From an uncultured Erysipelotrichaceae bacterium (GTDB lineage Bacteria > Bacillota_I > Bacilli_A > RFN20 > CAG-826), in contig CAMGZU010000005.1 of the NCBI GenBank assembly GCA_946183085.1, positions 1-38,784 on the forward strand: a stretch of 38,784 bases of DNA, written 5' to 3'. Below the pieces are notes generated by a model. It had not been told where the DNA came from, did not search any database, and was given only the letters and a program-made list of their open reading frames with translations. The position numbers and the translations under genes are program-made. Shown here piece after piece: positions 15,609 through 24,170 of the stretch (positions within the stretch are counted from its first letter, which is position 1; each line of letters starts with the position of its first letter).

Positions 15609-16586
15609 TCACTCCTTGGTGATGGTATTTACCAAATGCCCCAGAAGCAGGGACATATTGACGTTTAACTCAATGTCGCCACGCAAAGTCATAATGGCGA
15701 TTAAGGATTCCTCTAAATGAGGAAGACTCTGGCTGAGTTCGCCTAATATCTTATCATACGAGGTCAAATTGACAGCATCTCCGACCTTTTTCGCGACGAG
15801 ATCTTGGAAAAAGACAGAGAGCATGTCGAAAAAGAAACGGGCGCTTGGCTTGTCGAGCAAAGCGGACGTGACGTCTTTTTCGAAGGTATAGCGGGCAAAG
15901 GAAGGGCCTTCATCCAAGCCTTCGATGGCGCGGTCAAACGCCGCTTTCGCGTTTTGATAGGCCTTGCTCTCCGAGCGTTCTTTGATCAAGGAGCCATCGT
16001 TATAGAAGAAGGCGAGCATCTCGGCGTCGTTTTGGGAAACGCCAAAAGAGATCGCCTCTTCGATGACTTCGTAACGGGGCACCAAGTGCAAACGGAGGGT
16101 CTGGCAGCGCGAGATGATGGTCGGAAGAACTTTGCTCTCATTCCTCGTGGTCAAGAAAGCGTAGGTATTCGGGGTTGGTTCTTCCAAAAACTTCAAAAGC
16201 GAGTTCACGGCCTCAATGGACATGTTCTCGACCATGTTGACGATGTAGATCATGACCCCTTTGCGTTCCATCGGGGTCTTTTGGAAATCGTTGACGAGCG
16301 AAAGGATCTCTTCTTTCTTGATGTTCTTCTCGCTGCCATCTAAGACCAAAAGATCGGGGTATTCTTCTTTGTCGACGCGCTCACAGGTGACGCAGGTCTC
16401 GTCCGCGAGGGGATCGGGATGGTCGCAAAGAAGCGATTTGGCGAGATAGAGGGCGGTTTCCTTTAGCGGCGTGCCCTCTTCACCCATCAAAAGGTAGGAA
16501 TGGGTCACGGTGCCTTTTGAAAGAGCGTTCGAAAACGTCCGGTAGACGATCGGCTGTTTGTTCTTCAAATAGGCGGAGACTCTCAT
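15609..16586 (-). CDS. holB: DNA polymerase III delta' subunit
   Basis: A 325-residue AAA+ clamp-loader subunit. The N-terminal fold resembles DnaX, but the P-loop is degenerate (LLMGEEGTPLKETA), which is usual in delta', so it would not hydrolyse ATP. A four-Cys zinc site is indicated by the cysteines of LLCDHPD and CVTCERV, followed by the AAA+ sensor-type segment NSLLKFLEEPTPNTYAFL and the SRC motif TIISRCQTLRL. With DnaX and delta it loads the beta clamp during replication. It overlaps tmk by ATGA and precedes yaaT by 7 nt, matching the Bacillus order tmk-...-holB-yaaT. The C-terminal collar is present and of usual length. Confidence 0.9.
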   Translation of the reverse strand: MRVSAYLKNKQPIVYRTFSNALSKGTVTHSYLLMGEEGTPLKETALYLAKSLLCDHPDPLADETCVTCERVDKEEYPDLLVLDGSEKNIKKEEILSLVNDFQKTPMERKGVMIYIVNMVENMSIEAVNSLLKFLEEPTPNTYAFLTTRNESKVLPTIISRCQTLRLHLVPRYEVIEEAISFGVSQNDAEMLAFFYNDGSLIKERSESKAYQNAKAAFDRAIEGLDEGPSFARYTFEKDVTSALLDKPSARFFFDMLSVFFQDLVAKKVGDAVNLTSYDKILGELSQSLPHLEESLIAIMTLRGDIELNVNMSLLLGHLVNTITKE

Positions 16587-17203
16587 AAACGAGTTTTGAT
16601 GGCTTGGTAGGCGTCCTCGAAGACCTTCTCAAAGGATTGGGAGGCGTCGATGACGACGTAGCGGTCGGCGAAACGCTTCGCCAACTCTTGGAAGGCAGAG
16701 CGGACGTTTTTATGGAAATCCATCTTCTCCAAGTCGAGGCGGTTGACTTCGCGCCCCGCGTTGGCGGCGATTCTTGCTAAGCCGATCTCTGGCTCCAAAT
16801 CAAAGAAAAGGGTGAGATCGGGGTATTTGCCTTCGGTGGCGAAGAGATTGACGTTGAGGATTTCGTCCACGCCCAAGTGACGGGCGACGCCTTGATAGGC
16901 GAGTGAGGAATCCAAGAAGCGGTCGCACAAGACCAGTTTGCCTTCTTGAAGGGCGGGCCAGACTTTTTGGACGAGGTGCTGGCGGCGGCTTGCGGCATAA
17001 AGGAGCGCTTCGGTGCGCGGATCCATGTCGGTGTTCTTCTTGTCGAGGATGACGTTGCGAATCTCCTCCGCGATGGGCGTGCCGCCGGGTTCGCGGGTGG
17101 TGACGACGGAGTATCCTTCTTTTTCCAAACGTTCGGCAAGAAGCTTCATGACCGAGCTTTTGCCCGATCCTTCCCCACCTTCAAACGTGATGAACAAACT
17201 CAT
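16583..17203 (-). CDS. tmk: Thymidylate kinase
   Basis: A 206-residue dTMP kinase. The Walker A loop GGEGSGKSS is at residues 8-16, TREPGGTPIAEEIR binds dTMP, and the DRFLDSSLAYQG segment near residue 95 is the DR(Y/F) signature. It phosphorylates dTMP to dTDP in the cytosol, feeding dTTP synthesis. It overlaps recR by 4 nt (ATGA), has a strong GGGGAGG site within recR's end, and overlaps holB by 4 nt. All active-site motifs are intact and the length is typical. Confidence 0.95.
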   Translation of the reverse strand: MSLFITFEGGEGSGKSSVMKLLAERLEKEGYSVVTTREPGGTPIAEEIRNVILDKKNTDMDPRTEALLYAASRRQHLVQKVWPALQEGKLVLCDRFLDSSLAYQGVARHLGVDEILNVNLFATEGKYPDLTLFFDLEPEIGLARIAANAGREVNRLDLEKMDFHKNVRSAFQELAKRFADRYVVIDASQSFEKVFEDAYQAIKTRL

Positions 17204-17796
17204 AGCTTTTTCCTCCCCTCGAGGGCTTTTTGCAAGGTCATTGAGTCGGCGTAGTCAAGCGAAGCGCCCATTGGCAAACCATAGGCGAGGCGCGTGACCT
17301 TGACGTCTTTGCCTTCGAGCAGCCTCGCTAAGAACAAGGCGGTGGTTTCGCCTTCTAGAGTTGGGTTGGTGGCGATGATGAGTTCTTGGATGCCCTCGTC
17401 ATCGATGCGCTGCATCAGATGGTCGATGTCCAAATCCTCCGCTCCGATTCCTTTGGAAGGAGCCAAGACGCCGCCAAGGACATGATAGATGCCATGAAAG
17501 GCGTTGGTCTTCTCGAAAGCGAGGGCGTCTTTGGGGTAGGAAATCACCACACAGACGGAGTGGTCGCGGCTCGGATCGCTGCAGACATCACAAAGCGGCC
17601 CTTCGGCATAAAGCCCGCAATTCGGGCATTTGTGCACCAAATTTTTGGCGTTTTGCAGGGCTAAGGAAAACTCTTTGACGTCCTCCTCTTTCATCTCGAG
17701 GATGGAATACGCCAATCGTTCCGCGCTCTTAACACCAATGCCGGGCAGCTTGGAGAAAGAGTCGGTTAGGGCAATGATGGTGGAGAGTTCCTTCAT
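17200..17796 (-). CDS. recR: Recombination mediator RecR
   Basis: A 198-residue RecR. It starts with the helix-hairpin-helix LPGIGVKSAERLAY, then the four-Cys zinc finger CPNC...CDVC (about 57-72), and a TOPRIM domain with VISYPKDALAFEKT and TNPTLEGETTALFLARLL. RecR acts with RecF/RecO to load RecA on single-stranded DNA during gap repair. It starts in the TGATG overlap with ybaB and ends in ATGA with tmk. The dnaX-ybaB-recR order is near-universal in Bacillota. Confidence 0.95.
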   Translation of the reverse strand: MKELSTIIALTDSFSKLPGIGVKSAERLAYSILEMKEEDVKEFSLALQNAKNLVHKCPNCGLYAEGPLCDVCSDPSRDHSVCVVISYPKDALAFEKTNAFHGIYHVLGGVLAPSKGIGAEDLDIDHLMQRIDDEGIQELIIATNPTLEGETTALFLARLLEGKDVKVTRLAYGLPMGASLDYADSMTLQKALEGRKKL

Positions 17797-18101
17797 CAGA
17801 ACCCAAACCCTCCGGCACGGCCGGTGATCTTGCTTTCGATGGCCGCGCGTTCGCTTTCGATCTGCTCAATGGCTTCGTCAAAAGCCATGGCGATCGCTTC
17901 TTCGAGCATCTCTTTGTTTTCGGGGTCCAAAGCGTCGGCGTCGATGTCGAGCTTCTGGATTTTCTTCGAGCCGAGGACGGTCAATTCGACCATGCCGTTC
18001 TTCGAGACTTTGAATTCTTTTTCGTCGAGGGCGGCCAAGGCTTTTTGGAGATCACGCTGCATCTTCTGCGCTTGCATGATCATTTGCTGCATTTGGTTCA
18101 T
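17796..18101 (-). CDS. YbaB/EbfC nucleoid-associated protein
   Basis: A 101-residue YbaB/EbfC DNA-binding protein. It begins with the Met/Gln-rich helix typical of the family (MNQMQQMIMQAQKMQRDLQK), then the beta region FKVSKNGMVELTVLGSKKIQKLDID and an acidic C-terminal helix. Members form tweezer-shaped dimers that coat DNA. It lies 2 nt after dnaX with AAGGAG upstream and runs into recR by TGATG. Its position and size are exactly those of B. subtilis yaaK. Confidence 0.93.
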   Translation of the reverse strand: MNQMQQMIMQAQKMQRDLQKALAALDEKEFKVSKNGMVELTVLGSKKIQKLDIDADALDPENKEMLEEAIAMAFDEAIEQIESERAAIESKITGRAGGFGF

Positions 18102-18103
18102 CT

Positions 18104-19855
18104 TTATTCTCCTTCCGGTAATTTGAGTTCGATGTCTTTCTTGTTGGGCAAGCGGTTGAGCTGCTCCAAATTGGTGAAGTTGGTGTAGTACTTATTGCAA
18201 TCGTGACGGTCCAAGGCATAGACGAAGACCTTGCGGCCGAGCAATTGCTCCACCATCGCCTGGATGGCGGGCTGGTTGGCTTTGATGTTCGCTTTGTTCC
18301 TTAGCCTCGTGAAGTCGAAGGTTAGGAGCAAGGCTTCTTTGCAAAGGGCGAAGGGGTGGCCTTCGGCGAGCAAGGTGGCTAAGTTGCCGACGGTCTCATG
18401 GCCTTTGAGGGCTTCGAGCTGGCTCCAAGCCTTGGTGAGGTCGCGGCGTTCCATGCGGCAATCTTTGCTAAGCACCATGATGTTGATGACGTCGTCGTCG
18501 CTCAGCTTGTAGGAATCGCCTTCGTTGGAAATGGTCGATTCTTTGATGGAGGAGACGTCGATCCCTTTTTCTGTCGGAACGGAGTCAGGTGCAACTTCTT
18601 TCTTTTCTTCCGGATCTAACGTCGGAAGCGGGGCCTTTGGGGCGACGAAGCTTGGCACATCCGTGGCCTGAGGAACCACTTTCGGCTCTGGCTTTGTTTC
18701 TTCAACGATCGCAGCCTCAACGGGTTTTGGGGTTGGGGTGGGTCTAGGCGCGGATGGAATCGGCTGTGGCGCGACCTCTTCCTCGACTGAGCAAAGCTGC
18801 AGCAGCGTGAGCTCGAACAACGAACGGATGTTCGAGACGTTGCGGAAGTCGTTTTGGGCTTTCAAAAGAAGACTGATCATCTTGTTCGCCTTCTTGGGCA
18901 AGATGAGGGAGGCGAGGTCTTTGGCCTCTTCTTCGCTTAAGGTGGACATCAAGCCTTCGTCTCCTGTTTTTTGGAAGATCAAAAGGTCTTTGAGGATGTC
19001 GAGGAGGCTGGAATTAAGACGCTTGATATCGACGCCGCCCGTCAGGAAGGCCTCGAGTTTGCCAAGGACGCCGGCGACGTCGCCTTCTTCGACGAGCTTT
19101 AAGAGTTCGATCTTCTGGAGGTTGGAGGTGAGGCCGAATAAGGTGAGCACGTCGCCTTCGGTCATCTTATCGCCCGAATAGGCGAGGACTTGCTCCAAGA
19201 TGGATAAGGCGTCACGCATGCCGCCATCGGCGAGGGTGACGACCGCATCGACGGCCTTCTCTTCGAATTCGACGCCCTCTTGCTCTAAGACGTGAATGAG
19301 GTTGCGCTTCAAATCGGGATCGTCGATCTTCGAGAAATCGAATCTCTGGCAGCGGGAAAGAATGGTCGGAAGGACTTTGTAAGGCTCGGTGGTCGCCAAG
19401 ATGAAGATGACTTCTTCCGGCGGTTCCTCCAGAGTCTTGAGAAGAGCGTTGAACGCGCCTTGGCTCATCATGTGGACTTCGTCGATGATGTAGACTTTAT
19501 AACGGCCCTTGATCGGGGCATAACGGACTTTGTCGATGAGTTCGCGGACCTGGTCGACGCCATTGTTGGAAGCGGCGTCGATTTCGACGACGTCAGGATG
19601 GTGTCCTTCGGTGACGGCGCGGCAATTCTCGCATTCGTTGCACTGCTGCCCCAAGCCTTTGTCGCAGTTGAGCGCTTTGGCGAAAAGACGCGCCATTGTC
19701 GTCTTGCCCGTGCCGCGGGGGCCCGAGAAAAGATAAGCATGGGCGATCTTGCCGGTTGCGATGGCGTTATGAAGGGTGCGGACAATGCCTTGCTGGCCTA
19801 CGACATCCTCGAAGGTCTGCGGGCGGTATTTGTTGTAAAGAGCTTTGTAAGCCAT
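18104..19855 (-). CDS. dnaX: DNA polymerase III gamma/tau subunit
   Basis: A 583-residue clamp-loader ATPase. Walker A GPRGTGKT is at residues 45-52, zinc ligands are Cys64, Cys72, Cys75 and Cys78, Walker B is in YIIDEVHMMS, and the sensor/SRC motif is LPTILSRCQRF. The middle region about 370-440 is a Pro/Lys/Glu-rich linker, and the C-terminal about 130 residues are a tau-like domain (KDCRMERRDLTKAWSQLEAL). No E. coli-style slippery heptamer was noticed, so gamma may not be made. It heads the minus-strand operon dnaX-ybaB-recR-tmk-holB-yaaT-rsmI. Its -10 is 14 nt before the ATG, leaving a leader of about 7 nt with no Shine-Dalgarno. Confidence 0.95.
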   Translation of the reverse strand: MAYKALYNKYRPQTFEDVVGQQGIVRTLHNAIATGKIAHAYLFSGPRGTGKTTMARLFAKALNCDKGLGQQCNECENCRAVTEGHHPDVVEIDAASNNGVDQVRELIDKVRYAPIKGRYKVYIIDEVHMMSQGAFNALLKTLEEPPEEVIFILATTEPYKVLPTILSRCQRFDFSKIDDPDLKRNLIHVLEQEGVEFEEKAVDAVVTLADGGMRDALSILEQVLAYSGDKMTEGDVLTLFGLTSNLQKIELLKLVEEGDVAGVLGKLEAFLTGGVDIKRLNSSLLDILKDLLIFQKTGDEGLMSTLSEEEAKDLASLILPKKANKMISLLLKAQNDFRNVSNIRSLFELTLLQLCSVEEEVAPQPIPSAPRPTPTPKPVEAAIVEETKPEPKVVPQATDVPSFVAPKAPLPTLDPEEKKEVAPDSVPTEKGIDVSSIKESTISNEGDSYKLSDDDVINIMVLSKDCRMERRDLTKAWSQLEALKGHETVGNLATLLAEGHPFALCKEALLLTFDFTRLRNKANIKANQPAIQAMVEQLLGRKVFVYALDRHDCNKYYTNFTNLEQLNRLPNKKDIELKLPEGE

Positions 19856-19869
19856 AGTTCGATAGTGTG

Positions 19870-19875
19870 ATTATA
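19870..19875 (-). promoter_or_regulatory. -10 element of the dnaX operon
   Basis: Minus-strand TATAAT ends 14 nt before the dnaX ATG. The leader would be about 7 nt. No good -35 at 17 nt was found. Confidence 0.5.
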
Positions 19876-19901
19876 CCTTTCGCGCCTGCCATGGACTAGG
19901 A

Positions 19902-19916
19902 CTAATCTTTGATTAG
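19902..19916. repeat. Inverted repeat between divergent dnaX and prfA promoters
   Basis: CTAATC and GATTAG flank TTT (6-bp arms, 3-nt centre) between the two divergent -10 elements. It could be a protein-binding site or chance in a short intergenic region. Confidence 0.3.
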
Positions 19917-19940
19917 CAAGTTTCTTTGCGTTTCGCTCAA

Positions 19941-19949
19941 TGCTATAAT
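19941..19949 (+). promoter_or_regulatory. Extended -10 of the prfA operon
   Basis: TGcTATAAT is an extended -10. The predicted start near 19956 gives a leader of about 14 nt that includes AGGA (19960s) before the ATG at 19970. This is the contrasting class to the leaderless promoters. Confidence 0.6.
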
Positions 19950-19969
19950 TCGCGGGCTAGGAACGAACT

Positions 19970-21055
19970 ATGGAAGAAAGCATGCGCAAAAGGCTCGATG
20001 CCACGCTCAAACGCTTTCACGACTTGGAGGAGGAACTCGCTTCCCCCGACATCGCGGAAGACGTCGCGAAATTGACCAAATTATCGAAAGAACGCTCCAA
20101 CCTCGAAGAGGCTGCGACGAAATACGAACTCTTTTTGACGCTCGAAAGCCACAACAAAGAAGCCTTGGAGATGGAAAACTCCGGGGATCCAGAGCTTGTC
20201 GAACTCGCCAAGGAAGAACGCAAAGAAAACATCGCCAAGATGGAGGCGATGGAGGAAGAATTCAAAGTCCTCTTGCTTCCCAAAGACCCCAATGACGACA
20301 AAAACATCATCGTTGAGATTCGCGGCGCGGTTGGCGGAGACGAAGCCAACATCTTCGCCGGCGATTTGATGAGGATGTATGCCAAATACGCCGAAAAGCA
20401 GGGTTGGAAGCTTCAGCTTCTCGACGCTTCTTTGGGCGCGGCGGGCGGCTATTCCTCCGTTTCGTTCATGATCAAAGGCGAAAACGTCTATTCCAAATTG
20501 AAGTTTGAAAGCGGAGCGCACCGCGTCCAACGCGTCCCAAAGACCGAGGCGAGCGGCCGCATCCACACCTCCACCGCCACGGTTTTGGTCATGCCGGAAG
20601 CCGAAGAGGTCGATGTCCAAATCAACCCGAACGATCTGAAGATCGATACCTACCATTCTCAAGGCGCCGGCGGACAAAACGTCAACAAGACCGAATCGGC
20701 GGTTCGCATCACCCACTTGCCCACCGGTCTTGTGGTTGCCTGCCAAACCGAAAAGGCGCAGCTTCAAAACAAAGAAATCGCTATGCAGATGATTCGTGCG
20801 AAGGTTTTGGCCTACTTCCAAGAAAAAGAAGACGCCAAGCGCGCAAGCGAACGCAAGCTCAAAGTCGGCACGGGCGAACGTTCGGAGAAGATCCGCACCT
20901 ACAACTACCCGCAGAACCGCGTCACCGATCACCGCATCGGCTTCACGGTGCAGAAACTCGACCGCATCATGGAAGGGGAGCTTGACGAAGTGATCGACGC
21001 GCTCATCCACTTTGACCAGGAGCAGAAGATGCTGGAGGAGCAAGAGAATGCCTAA
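19970..21055 (+). CDS. prfA: Peptide chain release factor 1
   Basis: A 361-residue class I release factor. The catalytic GGQ is at residues 234-236 in SQGAGGQNVNK, and the N-terminal coiled coil and the RF1 recognition domain precede it. It recognises UAA and UAG and triggers peptide release in the ribosome. An AGGA site precedes the ATG. It heads the operon with prmC, whose product methylates the GGQ glutamine; prmC overlaps the end of prfA by 8 nt. Length and signature are standard for RF1, and RF2 is encoded separately at 27343. Confidence 0.96.
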   Translation: MEESMRKRLDATLKRFHDLEEELASPDIAEDVAKLTKLSKERSNLEEAATKYELFLTLESHNKEALEMENSGDPELVELAKEERKENIAKMEAMEEEFKVLLLPKDPNDDKNIIVEIRGAVGGDEANIFAGDLMRMYAKYAEKQGWKLQLLDASLGAAGGYSSVSFMIKGENVYSKLKFESGAHRVQRVPKTEASGRIHTSTATVLVMPEAEEVDVQINPNDLKIDTYHSQGAGGQNVNKTESAVRITHLPTGLVVACQTEKAQLQNKEIAMQMIRAKVLAYFQEKEDAKRASERKLKVGTGERSEKIRTYNYPQNRVTDHRIGFTVQKLDRIMEGELDEVIDALIHFDQEQKMLEEQENA

Positions 21056-21893
21056 GGTTTGGGAAGTCTACAGCAAGGCGATCGAGGAAGGGAAAAACCA
21101 CAACGTTCTTTCGCAGGACATCCGTGTCTTGATCGCGAAGGTGCAAGGTTACGCCGAACCGATCGACACGCTTTATAACCGCGATGACGAATTCCGGAAC
21201 CTTCCTTTGTTTCAAACCTATTTCGAGCGTTTGAAGAAAGAAGAGCCGGTCGAATACATCATCAACGAAGCGACCTTCTTGGAACGGAAGCTTTTCGTCG
21301 ACCGCCGCGTCTTGATCCCGCGTTTTGAAACCGAGCAGCTCGTGTCGCAGATCACGGAGCGCATCACCAAATACTACGATCCGAGGAATTACCTCGTCGT
21401 CGCCGACATCGGAACGGGCTCTGGCTGCATCTCCTTGGCTTTAAGAAGCTTCTTCCGGAATTGGCTCATCACCGCAAGCGACGTCAGCGAAGATGCCTTA
21501 GAGGTTGCCAAACAAAATTTCCAAACCTATGGAGGTGGCATCCGCACGCTGGTTGGGCGCTCTTTGGAGCCTTATATCGCCAACAAGATGAATCTCGACA
21601 TCATCGTCTCCAACCCGCCTTATATCCTTAATAAGGATGAGGTGCAGGTTTCGGTCAAAGACTATGAGCCGGACACCGCTTTGTATCTCGATAAAGCCAA
21701 CTCGGTATACGAAGACATCTTCCGCGACTGCAAGAAAGTCAAAAAAGGCTCTTTGCTCATGTGCTTTGAAATCGGCTATGACCTCAAAGAGTATTTGACG
21801 GAGCTGATGGCGAAATACCTAGAGAATTACGAATACGAATTCGTGGAAGACCTCGATGGCAGGCTCCGCTTCCTCTTCGTTTATCTTCAATAA
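21048..21893 (+). CDS. prmC: Release factor glutamine methyltransferase
   Basis: A 281-residue SAM methyltransferase of the HemK/PrmC family. An N-terminal helical domain precedes the SAM loop VVADIGTGSGCISLAL (about 120-135), and the NPPY motif (SNPPYIL, Asn189) selects glutamine. It N5-methylates the GGQ Gln of RF1 and RF2. The start is chosen at the ATG 21048, because GGAGGAG lies just upstream and the family N-terminus begins there; a longer frame upstream has no support. It overlaps prfA by 8 nt and precedes the sua5 gene by 3 nt. Confidence 0.92.
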   Translation: MPKVWEVYSKAIEEGKNHNVLSQDIRVLIAKVQGYAEPIDTLYNRDDEFRNLPLFQTYFERLKKEEPVEYIINEATFLERKLFVDRRVLIPRFETEQLVSQITERITKYYDPRNYLVVADIGTGSGCISLALRSFFRNWLITASDVSEDALEVAKQNFQTYGGGIRTLVGRSLEPYIANKMNLDIIVSNPPYILNKDEVQVSVKDYEPDTALYLDKANSVYEDIFRDCKKVKKGSLLMCFEIGYDLKEYLTELMAKYLENYEYEFVEDLDGRLRFLFVYLQ

Positions 21894-21896
21894 GCA

Positions 21897-22517
21897 ATGA
21901 AAACGAACATCTGGCAGGAAAGTGATATCGATTTGGTGGCCAAAGCCCTCAAAGAGGGCGAGGTCGTCTGTTTTCCGACCGAAACCGTCTACGGCATCGG
22001 GGTGATCGCGATCCAAGAAGAAGCCTTCAACAAATTGGTCGCCGCCAAACGCCGGCCACCCAGCAAACCTTTTTCGATGATGACCTCCACTTTGGAGGAA
22101 GCCGAGGCTTATGTTGAGCTTGGCCCCAAAGGGAAAGCGGTTATGGAAACGTATATGCCAGGGGAGATCACCGTCTTGGCAAAAGCAAGAAAAGGATTGC
22201 CCCGTTGGATTACTTTAGGCACCCCGTTGATTGGAATTCGCATTCCAGATAGCCCGTTCGTCCTGGAATTGATCAAGAAAGTGGGGGCTCCCTTGCTCGT
22301 GACGAGCGCCAACCATTCGGGCGACCCGACTTCGACCTCGTTTGCAGAGACCCTCAAAGCCTTCGATGGCGAAGTGGCGGGCATCGTCCAAGGCGAGTGC
22401 GTCTCGAACTTGGCGTCGACTATTGTTAATATTGGAAACGAAGAAACGATTTCTTTGGTTCGCGAAGGGCCGATCCCCTTCAAAGACATCCAAAAGACCT
22501 GGGAGGAAGCGAAATGA
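21897..22517 (+). CDS. Threonylcarbamoyl-AMP synthase (TsaC/Sua5/YrdC)
   Basis: A 206-residue YrdC-domain enzyme. The signature FPTETVYGIG is near residue 28, KRRPPSKPFSMM follows near residue 51, and LLVTSANHSGDPTSTSF near 140. It makes threonylcarbamoyl-AMP from threonine, bicarbonate and ATP for the t6A37 modification of ANN-decoding tRNAs. It is the short form without the C-terminal Sua5 domain. It starts 3 nt after prmC and overlaps rpiB by ATGA. The order prfA-prmC-sua5-rpiB matches Bacillus. Confidence 0.9.
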   Translation: MKTNIWQESDIDLVAKALKEGEVVCFPTETVYGIGVIAIQEEAFNKLVAAKRRPPSKPFSMMTSTLEEAEAYVELGPKGKAVMETYMPGEITVLAKARKGLPRWITLGTPLIGIRIPDSPFVLELIKKVGAPLLVTSANHSGDPTSTSFAETLKAFDGEVAGIVQGECVSNLASTIVNIGNEETISLVREGPIPFKDIQKTWEEAK

Positions 22518-22957
22518 AGATTTCCATTGGCTGCGACCATGGCGGATTTGACCTAAAAACAGCGATCATCGCCCACTTAAAAGAACTTGGTCATGAAGTC
22601 TTAGACGAAGGCACGTACAACGCGACCGACTCCGTGGATTACCCGATCTTTGGCGAAAAAGCCGCGCTTGACGTCAAAGAAGGCAAAGCCGACTTCGGCA
22701 TCGTCTGCTGCACCTCGGGCGAAGGGATCATGATGGCCGCGAACAAGGTCAAAGGGATCCGTTGCGGCGTCGGCTATGACGATGTGGTCGTCGAGAAGAT
22801 GCGTGAGCACAATAACGCGAACATGATTTCCTTTGGTCAGGCTTATATGAAGACCGAGGACGTCCTCCGCCGCGTCGACATTTTCTTAAAGACGCCTTTC
22901 GCGGGCGGACGTCATGAGCGCCGCGTAAACGAAATCAGCGACATCGAAAACAAATAA
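22514..22957 (+). CDS. rpiB: Ribose-5-phosphate isomerase B
   Basis: A 147-residue RpiB/LacAB-type isomerase. It opens with GCDHGGFDLK, has the catalytic Cys region FGIVCCTSGEGIMMAANK, and NNANMISFGQ near residue 100. It interconverts ribose 5-phosphate and ribulose 5-phosphate in the pentose phosphate pathway. GGAGG precedes the ATG, which overlaps the sua5 stop. It closes the prfA operon; a strong terminator follows 6 nt after the stop. Confidence 0.93.
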   Translation: MKISIGCDHGGFDLKTAIIAHLKELGHEVLDEGTYNATDSVDYPIFGEKAALDVKEGKADFGIVCCTSGEGIMMAANKVKGIRCGVGYDDVVVEKMREHNNANMISFGQAYMKTEDVLRRVDIFLKTPFAGGRHERRVNEISDIENK

Positions 22958-22963
22958 CGAATT

Positions 22964-22992
22964 GGCCTCCGTAGGAGGCCTTTCTTTTCTTC
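22964..22992 (+). terminator. Terminator after rpiB
   Basis: GGCCTCC, loop GTA, GGAGGCC (22964-22980), then TTTCTTTTCTT. The stem is perfect and short-looped. Confidence 0.92.
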
Positions 22993-23027
22993 AATACCAA
23001 ACCTCCTCTTTGCTCCTACTAATTAAT

Positions 23028-24170
23028 GTGGGAGCTTTTGTTTGTCCAAGATGCGGAAATAAGGACCCTCGATTCCTCGGGGTCCGCAATGGGAAGACCT
23101 ATTGCCGGAAGTGTATTTCCTTTCGTGGCGAGGAAGCGGAAGATAAGAAACTTGCCCCCAAGAACGTCCGTTTGGCCCTTCGCTATCCTTTGTCGAAAGA
23201 TCAGAAGGAACTATCGGACAAAGTTATCGCCAATTTCCACGATGGCATCGATACTTTGGTCCATGCCGTCTGCGGGTCTGGCAAAACGGAAATCTCCTAT
23301 GGCATCATCGCCGAATGCATGGCAAAAGGCATGCACGTCGGCTTCGCTTTGCCTCGGCGGGACGTCGTGATTGAACTTTATTACCGCATGAAGGAAGCCT
23401 TTCCAGATAACCGTATCGTTTGTGTCTTTGGAGGCCATCACCGTCGGCTCGAAGGCGACTTGATCCTTTTAACCACTCACCAACTCTATCGTTACCCGCA
23501 TTATTTTGATTTGCTCGTGATGGATGAGATCGACGCCTTCCCTTTCAAAGGGAATGAGCTATTGATCGCGATGTACCGCAGATCCCTTCGCGGCCATTGC
23601 GTCATGATGAGCGCAACCCCGTCTTCGACCGTTCTCAAAGACTTTCATGGGAAGGGGAAGATGACATTGGAGCTTCATACTCGTTTTCACAAAAAGCCAA
23701 TCCCTGTGCCGAAGGTCGTGAAGAAGTTTGGGCCGTTGAAATACGCCTATCTCATTCAGAAGCTGAAGCAATATCGGCAAGAGAAGAAACCATGTTTTGT
23801 CTTCGTGCCGACGGTGGAGAAAAGCGAGGCGCTTTTCCGCGCCATCTCCCCCTTCGTCAAAGGTGGGAACTACGTCTCTTCCCAAAGAGAAAACCGCCCA
23901 GGAATTATCGAAGCGTTCAAAAAAGGAAAATACCGATATTTGATCACGACCGCCGTCTTGGAAAGAGGCGTAACGGTCAAAGGCATCCAAGTCATAATCT
24001 TCGGGGCGGATCAGGCAATATACGATTCGGCGGCGCTCATCCAAATCTCAGGGCGAGTCGGTCGTAAGATAGGAGCAGAAAAAGGCGATGTCATCTTCCT
24101 ATGCGACAAAGAAACCAAAGCCATGCAAAAAGCGATCCGGGAAATCGAGTACTCCAACACGTTTTTGTAA
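23028..24170 (+). CDS. comFA: ComFA-like DNA helicase/translocase (competence)
   Basis: A superfamily 2 ATPase of about 380 residues. A zinc finger CPRC...YCRKC lies at the N-terminus, then Walker A AVCGSGKTE (about residue 83), the Walker B MDEIDAFPF, MSATPSS, and helicase motif VI QISGRVGR. In naturally competent Bacillota ComFA powers uptake of single-stranded DNA across the membrane. The open frame runs upstream into the rpiB terminator, so the GTG at 23028, five residues before the first zinc Cys, is the likely start. A weak -10 (TACTAA, 23017-23022) lies five bases before it. The 3' end overlaps comFC by 83 nt. Other competence genes are not in the window. Confidence 0.85.
   Translation: MGAFVCPRCGNKDPRFLGVRNGKTYCRKCISFRGEEAEDKKLAPKNVRLALRYPLSKDQKELSDKVIANFHDGIDTLVHAVCGSGKTEISYGIIAECMAKGMHVGFALPRRDVVIELYYRMKEAFPDNRIVCVFGGHHRRLEGDLILLTTHQLYRYPHYFDLLVMDEIDAFPFKGNELLIAMYRRSLRGHCVMMSATPSSTVLKDFHGKGKMTLELHTRFHKKPIPVPKVVKKFGPLKYAYLIQKLKQYRQEKKPCFVFVPTVEKSEALFRAISPFVKGGNYVSSQRENRPGIIEAFKKGKYRYLITTAVLERGVTVKGIQVIIFGADQAIYDSAALIQISGRVGRKIGAEKGDVIFLCDKETKAMQKAIREIEYSNTFL

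Noticed and set aside
18104-19855. Programmed frameshift in dnaX to make gamma
   Set aside because: No A-AAA-AAG-type slippery site followed by a stem was noticed; the 583-residue frame is continuous.
22962-23027. Upstream extension of comFA to a TTG at 22962
   Set aside because: That codon lies within the rpiB terminator, has no ribosome-binding site, and the extra residues are not part of the family.
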